Positions 43,637 through 51,840 of a stretch of DNA of 64,000 bases are shown here, one piece after another (position 1 is the stretch's first letter; every line of letters starts with the position of its first letter). A model generated the notes under the pieces. It was not told the origin of the DNA. It saw only the letters and a list, made by a program, of their open reading frames with translations, and ran no database searches. Location: positions 10,487 through 74,486 of the forward strand of contig CAKPCF010000007.1 in the NCBI GenBank assembly GCA_934141445.1. The letters run 5' to 3'. This DNA is from an uncultured Clostridia bacterium. Its GTDB lineage: Bacteria; Bacillota; Clostridia; TANB77; CAG-508. The translations under genes and the position numbers were made by a program.

Positions 43637-44512
43637 TTACTCTATATTTTGTATTTGTTCTCTTATGTTTTCTATTTCTGTTTTGATATCAATAACTCTA
43701 TTTGTTATTTCTAAACAATTAGCTTTTGAACCTATTGTATTTGTTTCTCTGTTCATTTCTTGAACAAGAAAATCAAATTTTTTGCCAATAGGGGAATCAC
43801 CTTTTAGTAATTGCTTGAACTGTAATATATGACTTCTAAGTCTTGTAAGTTCTTCTTCTATTGAACACTTATCAGAATATATAACAATTTCTTGTGCTAA
43901 TCTATTCTCATCTACTACATCAGTTTGTAATAGTTCTTTAACTCTCACTTCTAATTTTTCTATATATTCTTTTACTAAAGTTGAAGAATACTTTGAAATT
44001 TCTTCGACTTTAGTTTCAATCCATAGAATTCTTTTTTCTATGTCTTCTGCCAATTTACTTCCTTCAATTTCTCTCATTTGTACAAATTTGCTAATTGCTT
44101 CATCAAGTGCAATATTTAGCTCTTGCTTAATAAGCTCTTCTTGAGATTCTTCATCAATATTAAGTATGTCTGGAAGTTTTGCAACTTCCATAACATTTAC
44201 ATTATTTTGAATACCTGTTTCATTTGCTAAATCATTTAATTGTTTTATGTACATTTTAGCAAGTTCTTTATTTAACTTTATTTCAATACCTTTGTCACTA
44301 TAATTTTCAAAAGTTATAAAAACATCAATTTTTCCTCTAGCAATAGAACTCGAAATTTTCTTTCTTATTCCATCCTCTAAACTATTAAAAAAACGTGGCA
44401 TTTTAATTGAAATATCATTATATTTATGATTTACTGCCTTTATTTCAACTGTATAAATTCTACCTTCATTTTCATATTTTCCACGACCAAAACCGGTCAT
44501 ACTTTTTATCAT
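43637..44512 (-). CDS. yicC: YicC family endoribonuclease-like protein
   Basis: 291 residues, the full family length. The N-terminus MIKSMTGFGRG is diagnostic, as is the C-terminal FDFLVQEMNRETNTIGSKA. YicC-type proteins have RNase activity in E. coli; the role in Firmicutes is not settled. The gene stands three bases after the preceding membrane-protein gene and before remA, a conserved clostridial order. Confidence 0.96.
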   Translation of the reverse strand: MIKSMTGFGRGKYENEGRIYTVEIKAVNHKYNDISIKMPRFFNSLEDGIRKKISSSIARGKIDVFITFENYSDKGIEIKLNKELAKMYIKQLNDLANETGIQNNVNVMEVAKLPDILNIDEESQEELIKQELNIALDEAISKFVQMREIEGSKLAEDIEKRILWIETKVEEISKYSSTLVKEYIEKLEVRVKELLQTDVVDENRLAQEIVIYSDKCSIEEELTRLRSHILQFKQLLKGDSPIGKKFDFLVQEMNRETNTIGSKANCLEITNRVIDIKTEIENIREQIQNIE

Positions 44513-44515
44513 TTT

Positions 44516-45334
44516 TTACTCCTTACTTTTTCTTTTAACAGTTTTTTTAGTTTGACTTTTTTCTTCAGAATCTGTTTTTACTGTTTTAGCTACCTTTTTC
44601 TTTTCTTCAGTTTTTGTATCTTCTTTTATATTTACTTTCTTATTAGTCGTTTTTACTTTAGTTGCATTTTGATTATTTTTTGAATTTTTTTCTTGTTCTT
44701 TTACTTTTTTATTCTTTAGCTCTTGCTTCATTGCCATTTTTTGTTTTTTCTTTGCTTCTTTTATAGCAAGTTTTTCAGCTTTTTTAGCTTCTTCAATTTT
44801 GTTTATTTCTTTTATTATTTTCGTACTATCTTCATCTAAATAGCCTTCTTCATCATCTTTTACAATTTCTTTAACATCACTTAAACCATCTAAATATTCT
44901 TTAGTTATTTTTCTGTTTATAACAATACTTTTTGCTACATAATATATTGCAAAATATATTGGCGTTAGCATAAATATTTTTCTAGTCATTTCTGGCATAA
45001 ACATATAAACATATGGTATATACATTATTATGACACTAAATACCAATAGTTCTATTCCATATACCATTCTAGAAATGCTTTCTTTTCTATATGCTAATTC
45101 AAACATAGTTATAGTTACTAAAATTGAAAAAATTGAAAAGGACTTTATTATCATTATAAATTTATTTGGCATAATATTTAAAAAAGCGATATTTATTGCA
45201 ATCATTATCAACATCAATGTTATAGATATATTAAAATTTAAAAATATTATTCCATTCATTTTGTCTTTTGCTTCTTGTGATAGTTTTCTTTTACTCTCTA
45301 TTTCATCTTTCATTAGTATTTCTTTTTCACTCAT
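44516..45334 (-). CDS. Membrane protein with lysine-rich cytoplasmic tail
   Basis: 272 residues, family not recognised. Four or five hydrophobic helices (about residues 25-145, with MLIMIAINIAFLNIMP and LLVFSVIIMYIPYVYMF) are followed by an acidic patch and a long Lys/Glu/Ala-rich tail (about 175-272) ending KTVKRKSKE. A longer TTG-led frame starts at 45346, but GGAGG is inside it, five bases before the ATG at 45334. It sits between rsmE and yicC. The basic tail could bind nucleic acid, but that is inferred from composition alone. Confidence 0.75.
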   Translation of the reverse strand: MSEKEILMKDEIESKRKLSQEAKDKMNGIIFLNFNISITLMLIMIAINIAFLNIMPNKFIMIIKSFSIFSILVTITMFELAYRKESISRMVYGIELLVFSVIIMYIPYVYMFMPEMTRKIFMLTPIYFAIYYVAKSIVINRKITKEYLDGLSDVKEIVKDDEEGYLDEDSTKIIKEINKIEEAKKAEKLAIKEAKKKQKMAMKQELKNKKVKEQEKNSKNNQNATKVKTTNKKVNIKEDTKTEEKKKVAKTVKTDSEEKSQTKKTVKRKSKE

Positions 45335-45335
45335 A

Positions 45336-46091
45336 TTATCCTCCAAAATTTTCTAGTTCATACATTATAATAGAGGTAACACTTAATGCAACTGTTTCAG
45401 TTCTTAAAATTCTATTTCCTAAACTGATTATTTTTGCACCAGCGTTTTTCATTTGTTCAATTTCCTTTTCTTCTAAACCACCTTCTGGGCCTATTAAAAA
45501 AGCAATTCGTATTTTTTCTTTACTTTTATCTACTTCTTGTAGCACTTGTTTTAAATAAACATCTTTTTCTTGTTCATAAGCAACAAAAAATAAATCAAAG
45601 TCTGATATCTGATTTTTTACTTCTTCTATATTTTCTATGTTTTCTATTTTAGGTATTAAATCTCTTCCACATTGTTTCGCAGCCACTTCTGAAATTTTTT
45701 GCCATCTTTCAATTTTCTTTTGAGCATCTTTTCCAGAAAGTTTTACTATACATCTATTTAATGCAACTGGTACAAACCTACTTGCACCAAGCTCTGTAGA
45801 TTTTTGAATGATAAGTTCCATCTTGTCTGCCTTTGGTAATCCTTGAAATATTGTTATTTCAACATTACTTTCTACTTTACTTGAAATTTTTTCTTTTATT
45901 TCACAAATAATTTCATCTTTTTCAATCTGCTTGATACTACAATTAAAATTTTCACTAGTATCTTCATTACAAACTTTAATTTGCTCTTCAAGATTTAATC
46001 TTAATACATTTTTTATATGATTAACATCTTGACCAATTATTTTTACTGTATTATTTTTAATTTGGTTTTCTTTAACAAAAAATTTACTCAT
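45336..46091 (-). CDS. rsmE: 16S rRNA m3U1498 methyltransferase
   Basis: SPOUT-family methyltransferase, 251 residues. An N-terminal PUA-like domain (MSKFFVKENQ to about 70) precedes the knotted SAM-binding domain with QGLPKADKMELIIQKSTELG, CGRDLIPKI and LIGPEGGLEEKE. C-terminal SLGNRILRTETVALSV is diagnostic. The ribosome binding site is weak. The gene heads a run of seven or more minus-strand genes, with a SigA-like promoter upstream at 46120-46148. Confidence 0.96.
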   Translation of the reverse strand: MSKFFVKENQIKNNTVKIIGQDVNHIKNVLRLNLEEQIKVCNEDTSENFNCSIKQIEKDEIICEIKEKISSKVESNVEITIFQGLPKADKMELIIQKSTELGASRFVPVALNRCIVKLSGKDAQKKIERWQKISEVAAKQCGRDLIPKIENIENIEEVKNQISDFDLFFVAYEQEKDVYLKQVLQEVDKSKEKIRIAFLIGPEGGLEEKEIEQMKNAGAKIISLGNRILRTETVALSVTSIIMYELENFGG

Positions 46092-46119
46092 AGCCCTACT
46101 TCTTCTTTTTAATATAGGT

Positions 46120-46148
46120 ATTATATCACTTTAAAGATGATAAGTAAA
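46120..46148 (-). promoter_or_regulatory. SigA-type promoter of the rsmE gene cluster
   Basis: TTTACT, 17 bases, TATAAT on the minus strand, 28 bases before the rsmE start. The rest of this 252-base gap holds the tRNA-Asn promoter and a weak TTATTAG/CTAATAA hairpin at 46173-46199, with no gene. Confidence 0.65.
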
Positions 46149-46289
46149 TACAAAAATAGAAGATTTTAAAAGTTATTAGGAGAATGAGCGAGCTAATAAA
46201 AGGATAATATTCACTTTATACAATTAGTAATAATATAATAAAATTATTTTTTTGTAATAAAAATGTAATATATTTTTTTGAATAAATAC

Positions 46290-46318
46290 TTGCATTCTTT
46301 CATATTATAAAGTATAAT
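46290..46318 (+). promoter_or_regulatory. Promoter of tRNA-Asn
   Basis: TTGCAT, 17 bases, TATAAT, with the -10 box ending 25 bases before the tRNA. Confidence 0.75.
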
Positions 46319-46343
46319 ACAAAAGAAGTTAAAAATAATACAT

Positions 46344-46419
46344 TCCTCGTTAGCTCAGTCGGTAGAGCGTTCGGCTGTTAACCGAAATGTCGTAGGTTCA
46401 AGTCCTACACGAGGAGCCA
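46344..46419 (+). tRNA. tRNA-Asn (GTT anticodon)
   Basis: 76 bases with a complete cloverleaf: acceptor TCCTCGT/ACGAGGA, D stem GCTC/GAGC, anticodon stem TTCGG/CCGAA with GTT at 46377-46379, T stem GTAGG/CCTAC with loop TTCAAGT, discriminator G and encoded CCA. Confidence 0.97.
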
Positions 46420-46450
46420 AAACTGAATTCGATTTGAATTCAGTTTTTTT
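46420..46450 (+). terminator. Terminator after tRNA-Asn
   Basis: AAACTGAATTC and GAATTCAGTTT form an 11-pair stem with loop GATTT, then T residues. Confidence 0.9.
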
Positions 46451-46459
46451 ATTGCAAAA

Positions 46460-46494
46460 AAAAGCTCCATAATACTTGTTATTATAGAGCTTTT
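46460..46494 (-). terminator. Terminator after folA
   Basis: AAAAGCTCCATAATA pairs with TATTATAGAGCTTTT (one mismatch). On the minus strand it is followed by eight T residues. Confidence 0.85.
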
Positions 46495-46498
46495 AGTT

Positions 46499-46990
46499 TT
46501 ATTTAATTCTTTCATAAGTTACAAAGTCATAATCAAGTGTGTTCTTTTCATCTTTAATTCCTTTTTCTCTAGCTGTTTCTTTCCAATCTGCTGGATTTAA
46601 TTTTGGAAAGAATGCATCTCCTTCAAAGTTTTGCTCAATTTCTGTTGCATATATTTTATTTACATATGGCAATAGAAAACTATAGATCATTGCTCCACCT
46701 ATTACAAAATTTTCTTCCTCATCATCTATGTATTGTTTAATTTCAAGCATTGAATGTACAACATCTACATTTTCATCATCTACATGAAAATCTGGATTTT
46801 GTGTAAATACAACATGTTTTCTATTTGGTAAAACTCTGCCAAGTGATTCAAATGTTTTTCTTCCCATTATTATTACATGTCCTGTTGTTTTTTCTTTAAA
46901 TCTTCTTAAATCTTCTGGTAAATACCATAATAAACCATTATTTTTTCCTATTATATTATTTTTTGCTTTTGCAACTATTATACTTAACAT
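46499..46990 (-). CDS. folA: Dihydrofolate reductase
   Basis: NADPH-dependent reduction of dihydrofolate to tetrahydrofolate. 163 residues. Motifs: the Met20-loop-like NNGLLWYLPEDLRRFKEKT with the active-site acidic residue, the NADPH-binding VIIMGRKTFESLG, and VIGGAMIYSFLLPYV. It follows thyA by 27 bases, so one transcript makes and recycles dihydrofolate. AGAGG lies eight bases before the ATG. Confidence 0.97.
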   Translation of the reverse strand: MLSIIVAKAKNNIIGKNNGLLWYLPEDLRRFKEKTTGHVIIMGRKTFESLGRVLPNRKHVVFTQNPDFHVDDENVDVVHSMLEIKQYIDDEEENFVIGGAMIYSFLLPYVNKIYATEIEQNFEGDAFFPKLNPADWKETAREKGIKDEKNTLDYDFVTYERIK

Positions 46991-47017
46991 TTCTTTATCC
47001 TCTTTTCTTTTTGTATT

Positions 47018-47875
47018 CTATTCTGCAACTGGAATTTTTCCTAGTTTCATTTCTTTATTGTATTCATAATTTTCTATTTCAAAATCTTCCACTTTGAAAT
47101 CATAAAAATCTTTTGTAGGATTTTTAATAATCAATTTTGGAGATACATCCATTGATTTTCCTTCGATAAGTTTCTTAACTAAAGGTATATGTCTATCATA
47201 AATATGGCAATCTCCTATATTGTGAGTTAATGTTCCAACTTCTAAACCTGAAACTTGTGCAAACATACAAAGTAAAGCAGCATATTGCATTGTATTCCAA
47301 CCATTAGCAGCAAGCATATCTTGTGACCTTTGATTTAATATCAAATGCAATTTACCTTGTTTTACTAACCATTGTGTACCATATACGCAAGGTTCTAATG
47401 CCATATCTTTTAATTCTTCATGATTAAATATATTTGTCATAATTCTTCTACTAGAAGGATCATTTTTTAGTAAATATAAAACAAAATCTACTTGGTCCAT
47501 TTCTTTTAGTCCATCTTTTGTTTTAAATTGATACTTCTTTCCCATTTGATATCCATAAGCTTTACCTATTGTTCCATCTTCTCTAGCCCATTGATCCCAA
47601 ATATGAGAATTTAATTCACTAATTTTATTTGACTTTTTTTGCCATATCCATAAAACTTCATCAATAGCTCTTTTTACAGTTCCACTATTATTTCTTAATG
47701 TAATCATAGGAAATTCTTTTCCTACATCATATTTATTTGATACACCAACAATAGAAATATAATTTGCCTCGCTACCATCTTCCCATCTTGTACGCACATT
47801 TGTACCTTCTGAAGAATATCCATGCTCAATAATTTCTTTGCAAGTATCTATAAAAATTTTATCAGCCTGTGTCAT
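47018..47875 (-). CDS. thyA: Thymidylate synthase (ThyA type)
   Basis: Converts dUMP to dTMP with methylene-THF. 285 residues. The catalytic cysteine is in LEPCVYGTQW; the residue after it is valine where the more common ThyA motif has histidine. The rest of the core is regular: LHLILNQRSQDMLAANGWN, THNIGDCHIYDRH. AGGAGG precedes the ATG, and a promoter lies just upstream. The next gene is folA, the usual partner because ThyA yields dihydrofolate. Confidence 0.95.
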   Translation of the reverse strand: MTQADKIFIDTCKEIIEHGYSSEGTNVRTRWEDGSEANYISIVGVSNKYDVGKEFPMITLRNNSGTVKRAIDEVLWIWQKKSNKISELNSHIWDQWAREDGTIGKAYGYQMGKKYQFKTKDGLKEMDQVDFVLYLLKNDPSSRRIMTNIFNHEELKDMALEPCVYGTQWLVKQGKLHLILNQRSQDMLAANGWNTMQYAALLCMFAQVSGLEVGTLTHNIGDCHIYDRHIPLVKKLIEGKSMDVSPKLIIKNPTKDFYDFKVEDFEIENYEYNKEMKLGKIPVAE

Positions 47876-47904
47876 TGTCTTCCTCCTAAATTACGATTTA
47901 TCTG

Positions 47905-47932
47905 TACTATATCATAGTAACTTTTTTTATTC
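47905..47932 (-). promoter_or_regulatory. SigA-type promoter of thyA-folA
   Basis: TTGAAT, 16 bases, TATAGT on the minus strand, about 30 bases before the thyA start codon. Confidence 0.6.
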
Positions 47933-47956
47933 AACAAGTTTCACAAAAATTTTACA

Positions 47957-47982
47957 GAAAAAGACTGTACATAATGTACAGC
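47957..47982 (-). terminator. Terminator after the 327-residue gene
   Basis: CTGTACAT and ATGTACAG pair across a single base, extended by flanking G-C and A-T pairs; TTTTTC follows on the minus strand. Confidence 0.85.
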
Positions 47983-48001
47983 CTCTAATTTAATATCATT
48001 A

Positions 48002-48985
48002 TTAGTTTTCTCTTCCTTCTGGTAAAGCTGGATAGTCAAGAACAACTTTAATTTGCATAATATATTTAATTGTTCTAACAAATTTGCTATTCTTAATTCT
48101 TTGCCATAATGAAGGTTTTGCTTCAAATCTTGTTTCTTCAATAAATGCTGCTTGTTCTTCTTCTTGAGAAATTTCTTCAGTAACTGGAGTTGAAATAATT
48201 GCTGATTTAACTTCTTTTGTTTCAATAATTTGTACATTTTGTTTTTTCTCTTCTTTAGAAGCCTTTGCAACTTTATTTTCAGAACTTTCCTCTTGTATAA
48301 TTGCATTTGAAACATTTTCTTCCACTTTTTCTTCAGATTGTAAAAAGTCTTCAACTGGTGCTGGAATATATTTTAATGCTTCTGCAATTTCTATTCCAAT
48401 GTAACTTAAAGCTTTTGATCTATCTTCAATTCTTTCCATATCTATTTCAATATGTAAATTTCCTTCAAGATTATTTATTTTAGCATCTATCAATTTACAA
48501 GCATCTTTATATTCTTCAGATTCTTTATCTTTTGATGATCCAATTATATTTAAAGCTTCTGCAACATCTGCTGGATATTTTGTTTGTAATTTTTTAACAA
48601 TTTCTTTCCAATTTTTTGCTTTAGCTTTTACTGCTGCTGTTGCATCTCTTAAAACACTTGCTAATTTAATATTCTTTTCTCTTTTTCTAATCAAATCTTC
48701 AATTTTCTTAGTGTTTTCTTCAAATTGATTTGTTGCATATTCAACTAAATCATAAGCAGCTTTATATACACTTTTTGGAAAATTTTTCTTTTTTGGATAC
48801 TCTAAAAGATAAGTTTTTATTGATTCAACTAAATCTTTAAAATAAGAATCATCTTCCAATTGCACAATTTGCTTCTTACTGTTTGGATTGATTAACTTTT
48901 GAACTTTATCTATATTTGATAAAATTTTTTCTTCCGTGATTACCATCTTCACGTTTACTATGCCTGATTTGTGAAAAAATGACAT
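48002..48985 (-). CDS. Hypothetical helical protein with acidic linker and basic C-terminus
   Basis: 327 residues, not recognised. The N-terminal two thirds are helical and charged (KLASVLRDATAAVKAKAKNWKE among them). A Glu/Ser/Val-rich, probably disordered linker follows (about 215-285), then a basic amphipathic C-terminal segment LWQRIKNSKFVRTIKYIMQIK. The same layout of linker and basic helix ends the CBM-like protein at 31141-32355, although the sequences are not clearly homologous. There is no signal peptide. AAGGAGG lies 11 bases before the ATG, and a SigA-like promoter is present, so it is a monocistronic gene. The function is unknown. Confidence 0.78.
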   Translation of the reverse strand: MSFFHKSGIVNVKMVITEEKILSNIDKVQKLINPNSKKQIVQLEDDSYFKDLVESIKTYLLEYPKKKNFPKSVYKAAYDLVEYATNQFEENTKKIEDLIRKREKNIKLASVLRDATAAVKAKAKNWKEIVKKLQTKYPADVAEALNIIGSSKDKESEEYKDACKLIDAKINNLEGNLHIEIDMERIEDRSKALSYIGIEIAEALKYIPAPVEDFLQSEEKVEENVSNAIIQEESSENKVAKASKEEKKQNVQIIETKEVKSAIISTPVTEEISQEEEQAAFIEETRFEAKPSLWQRIKNSKFVRTIKYIMQIKVVLDYPALPEGREN

Positions 48986-49041
48986 TTGTAAACTTACCTC
49001 CTTCGTACTACTTCCCTAATACTTTTTTAAATACTAGAATA

Positions 49042-49070
49042 ATTATACTTTGTTTTAATTTTCATTTCAA
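49042..49070 (-). promoter_or_regulatory. SigA-type promoter of the 327-residue gene
   Basis: TTGAAA, 17 bases, TATAAT on the minus strand, 56 bases before the start codon. Elsewhere in this 268-base gap only the acyl-CoA ligase terminator is seen. Confidence 0.75.
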
Positions 49071-49191
49071 GTGATTTTCGACTTTTTTCTATTACATTTT
49101 CGTTACATTGTTACAATTTGTAGCTTTCTGTAAATTTCTATATAAAACGCTTTCCTATTATAGAACAAAAGTGAACATCATGATAATTGCA

Positions 49192-49236
49192 AAAGAAAAA
49201 TCGCAACTCTTTTATTTTTTATAAAAAGTTGCGATA
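49192..49236 (-). terminator. Terminator after the acyl-CoA ligase gene
   Basis: ATCGCAACT and AGTTGCGAT with further A-T pairing inside, followed by a T run on the minus strand. Confidence 0.85.
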
Positions 49237-49253
49237 TTCTAAATTTTTTCAAA

Positions 49254-50990
49254 CTAGATTTTTTTCATTTCTTCAAATCTCTTTACTTTTAAAGTAGTTG
49301 TTTTTATCAATTCTTCTTGTGTAATTTTAATTTCTTTTACATACTTATATGTTGGCATTTTTTTATTTATTTCTTTTACATCTTTCCATAATTTAGCTTT
49401 AATTTCATCTTCGTTTGTCAAATTATATTCTTTTTCAAAATAATCTTTGTCATAAACAAGTTTAGCTCCAATTTTTAAATCATCTTTATCATCATTATCT
49501 GACTTTCCATAAACAAAAGATTCTTTAACACCTGGAATTTCATTTATTAAAGCTTCTAATTCTTCTGGATAAATATTCTTTCCATTTTTTAATACAATAA
49601 CACTTTTCTTTCTACCAGTGATAAAAATATAATCATCTTTATCAAAATATGCTAAGTCACCTGTTAAGAACCAACCATCTTGGAAAGCTGATTTAGTTGC
49701 CTCTTCATTGTTATCATATCCAAGCATAACTGATGGTCCTTTTACAGCAAGTTCACCAATTCCTTGTTCATTTGGTTCAATAATTTTTCCTTCAAAGCTT
49801 GGGAATAATTTACCAATTGAGCCAAGTTTTGTACATTCTTTATGTTCAGCAGCAATAACAGGTGATGTTTCTGTTAAGCCATATCCTTGATATGTTTCAA
49901 CACCAAAACTATTGAATCCTTTTTCAGCTTCAGGATTAAATGCAGCAGCACCTGCAACAAATAATCTTAATTTTCCACCTAAACTAGCATGTATGTCTTT
50001 AAATATTTCTCTTCTTTTATCTATACCAATTTTCATCAAGAAATTACTTAATTTAACACCAAATTTTACTTTCTTTGTTTTTCCTTGTTTATCTATTGTT
50101 TTCAATATTTGTTTATACATATTTTCAAATAATATTGGAACTGCAATCATAACGCTTACTTGATACTCTTTTATATTTTGTGCAATATGTCTTAAACCTT
50201 CACAAAAAGCAACACAAGCACCAACACTAACCGGGTACAAGAAACCAACTGTTGATTCAAATGTATGATGAAGTGGTAAAAATGACAATAATGTATCATT
50301 TATCCCAACATCAAATACAGATGAAATATCATATATATTTGAACATATATTTTTATGTGATAAAGCAACAGCTTTAGATTTTGATGTTGTACCTGATGTA
50401 AATAGCATTATAGACATTTTTTCATTATTTATTTCAGCATCTAAAAAACTTCTAGCACCATTTTTTATTAAATCTCTACCTAATTTTACAAGTTCCATTT
50501 GAGAGTAAATATCATCTTTAGTTTCTGTGGCATCCATTGAAATAAAGAATTTTATTTTACCTATTTTTTCTTCTTTAACCTTTTCCATAACACTATTATA
50601 TTTTTCAGAATAAAAAATAGCTTCAATCTCAGATCTTTCAATTAAGCTTAATATTTCATTTTCTGGTAAAGCTTTATCTAGTGGCACAACAATACCTGTA
50701 CCACAAACAACAGATAAATATCCAAGTTCCCATTCTTTTCTATTCTCACCAATTACACCTATTTTTTTATCTTTTAATCCAATACTAATAAGTGCTGTTC
50801 CTAAAGAATTTATATCGTCAATATATTCATTATATGTAATTTCCTTAAATTCTCCTTCTTTATCTGTTTTTAATTTGAAAGCAGGTCTATCTCCAAATTT
50901 TTCTTTAGTATTGTTAATTATTTCTTTTAAATTATTGAATTTTTGAGGCTCATACAATTTCTTTGTACAAGTATGTTTTCTATCTTCCAT
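49254..50990 (-). CDS. Long-chain acyl-CoA ligase (AMP-forming)
   Basis: Activates fatty acids to acyl-CoA through an acyl-adenylate. 578 residues. The adenylate-forming motifs are present: MLFTSGTTSKSKAVALSH (P-loop), YQGYGLTETSP, TGDLAYFDKDDYIFITGRKK, and the catalytic lysine region near LKVKRFEEM. It lies 15 bases downstream of a TetR regulator in the same transcript. Chain-length preference cannot be read from the sequence; alternatively it could load an acyl carrier protein. Confidence 0.92.
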   Translation of the reverse strand: MEDRKHTCTKKLYEPQKFNNLKEIINNTKEKFGDRPAFKLKTDKEGEFKEITYNEYIDDINSLGTALISIGLKDKKIGVIGENRKEWELGYLSVVCGTGIVVPLDKALPENEILSLIERSEIEAIFYSEKYNSVMEKVKEEKIGKIKFFISMDATETKDDIYSQMELVKLGRDLIKNGARSFLDAEINNEKMSIMLFTSGTTSKSKAVALSHKNICSNIYDISSVFDVGINDTLLSFLPLHHTFESTVGFLYPVSVGACVAFCEGLRHIAQNIKEYQVSVMIAVPILFENMYKQILKTIDKQGKTKKVKFGVKLSNFLMKIGIDKRREIFKDIHASLGGKLRLFVAGAAAFNPEAEKGFNSFGVETYQGYGLTETSPVIAAEHKECTKLGSIGKLFPSFEGKIIEPNEQGIGELAVKGPSVMLGYDNNEEATKSAFQDGWFLTGDLAYFDKDDYIFITGRKKSVIVLKNGKNIYPEELEALINEIPGVKESFVYGKSDNDDKDDLKIGAKLVYDKDYFEKEYNLTNEDEIKAKLWKDVKEINKKMPTYKYVKEIKITQEELIKTTTLKVKRFEEMKKI

Positions 50991-51005
50991 TTCCAGTTCC
51001 TTCCT

Positions 51006-51572
51006 TTATTTTCCAAGTAAACTTAAAAAATTCATTTCATATTCTTTTTCTATTTCTTTTATATTTAATTCCTCATTTGTATCTCTAGTATAAATTAAAC
51101 TAGAACAAGTTAAAGAAAAAATTTGAGAAGCCATTAGTTTACTATTGCACTTTCTTATTTCATTTTTTTCTAATCCTTCTTCTATTATTTTTTGAATAAC
51201 TCCAATATATTCTAACACCTTATTTTTACAAAAAACATTTCTATTTCCTGTTCCAAACATTTGACTTAATACAATTGTTATAATATTTTCGTATTTATAA
51301 ATTACTTTTAATTGAATAATTGAAATTGCTTTTAATTTTTCAATCGTTGTTTCACACTTTGAAGTCTTAATTTCTATACTATTTTTTAATAATTTCATTC
51401 CTTCATCAACAAGAAAGTTAAAAATTTCTTCTTTGCTTGAAAAATGATAATACAATGTGCCTTTTGCTACTCCTACAACTGATGTAATTTCTTCTATGCT
51501 TGTTGCATCATAGCCTTTTTCAGCAAAAAGCTTCATTGATGTCTCAAAAATTTTTCTCTTAGTTTTATTCAT
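51006..51572 (-). CDS. TetR/AcrR family regulator
   Basis: 188 residues. The N-terminal helix-turn-helix (about 10-55) shows the family pattern AEKGYDATSIEEI and VAKGTLYYHFSSKEEIF. The C-terminal ligand-binding domain is helical. It is the first gene of a two-gene operon with the acyl-CoA ligase, so it likely responds to acyl-CoA or a fatty acid and represses its own operon, as FadR of Bacillus does. That is inferred from context. Confidence 0.93.
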   Translation of the reverse strand: MNKTKRKIFETSMKLFAEKGYDATSIEEITSVVGVAKGTLYYHFSSKEEIFNFLVDEGMKLLKNSIEIKTSKCETTIEKLKAISIIQLKVIYKYENIITIVLSQMFGTGNRNVFCKNKVLEYIGVIQKIIEEGLEKNEIRKCNSKLMASQIFSLTCSSLIYTRDTNEELNIKEIEKEYEMNFLSLLGK

Positions 51573-51601
51573 TTTATTCCACCTAACATAAATTTAAATG
51601 A

Positions 51602-51630
51602 ATTATATAATTTTTTTATTTTTTTTTCAA
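51602..51630 (-). promoter_or_regulatory. SigA-type promoter of the TetR/acyl-CoA ligase operon
   Basis: TTGAAA, 17 bases, TATAAT on the minus strand, 30 bases before the TetR start. No clear TetR operator palindrome was recognised. Confidence 0.75.
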
Positions 51631-51746
51631 GATTTTTAAATTTATTTTTTTCTTTTTTTATTTCATTACATTTAGTTTTTCAAAATTGTATTTACTTTTT
51701 TATTACTCTTTTTATTTCACATGATTCCGTATTTTTTATCAAAGTA

Positions 51747-51775
51747 TTGAAAAAGCAGTATTTTCATTGTATAAT
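51747..51775 (+). promoter_or_regulatory. SigA-type promoter of the GGDEF gene
   Basis: TTGAAA, 17 bases, TATAAT, about 65 bases before the start codon. The rest of this 268-base divergent gap is AT-rich with no gene seen. Confidence 0.75.
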
Positions 51776-51840
51776 AAGAATTATGCAAAAATTATTTTTA
51801 CTTAAATGAACCTTGAAAATGAAGATTGGAGGTCTTCACT

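Noticed and set aside
46173..46199. TTATTAG/CTAATAA hairpin with GGAGAATG inside
   Set aside because: The ORF is only seven codons and the stem is short and AT-rich; it is likely chance.
47941..48354. 137-residue Lys/Leu/Gln-rich minus-strand frame
   Set aside because: Shadow frame of the 327-residue gene in the same direction; biased composition, no ribosome binding site.
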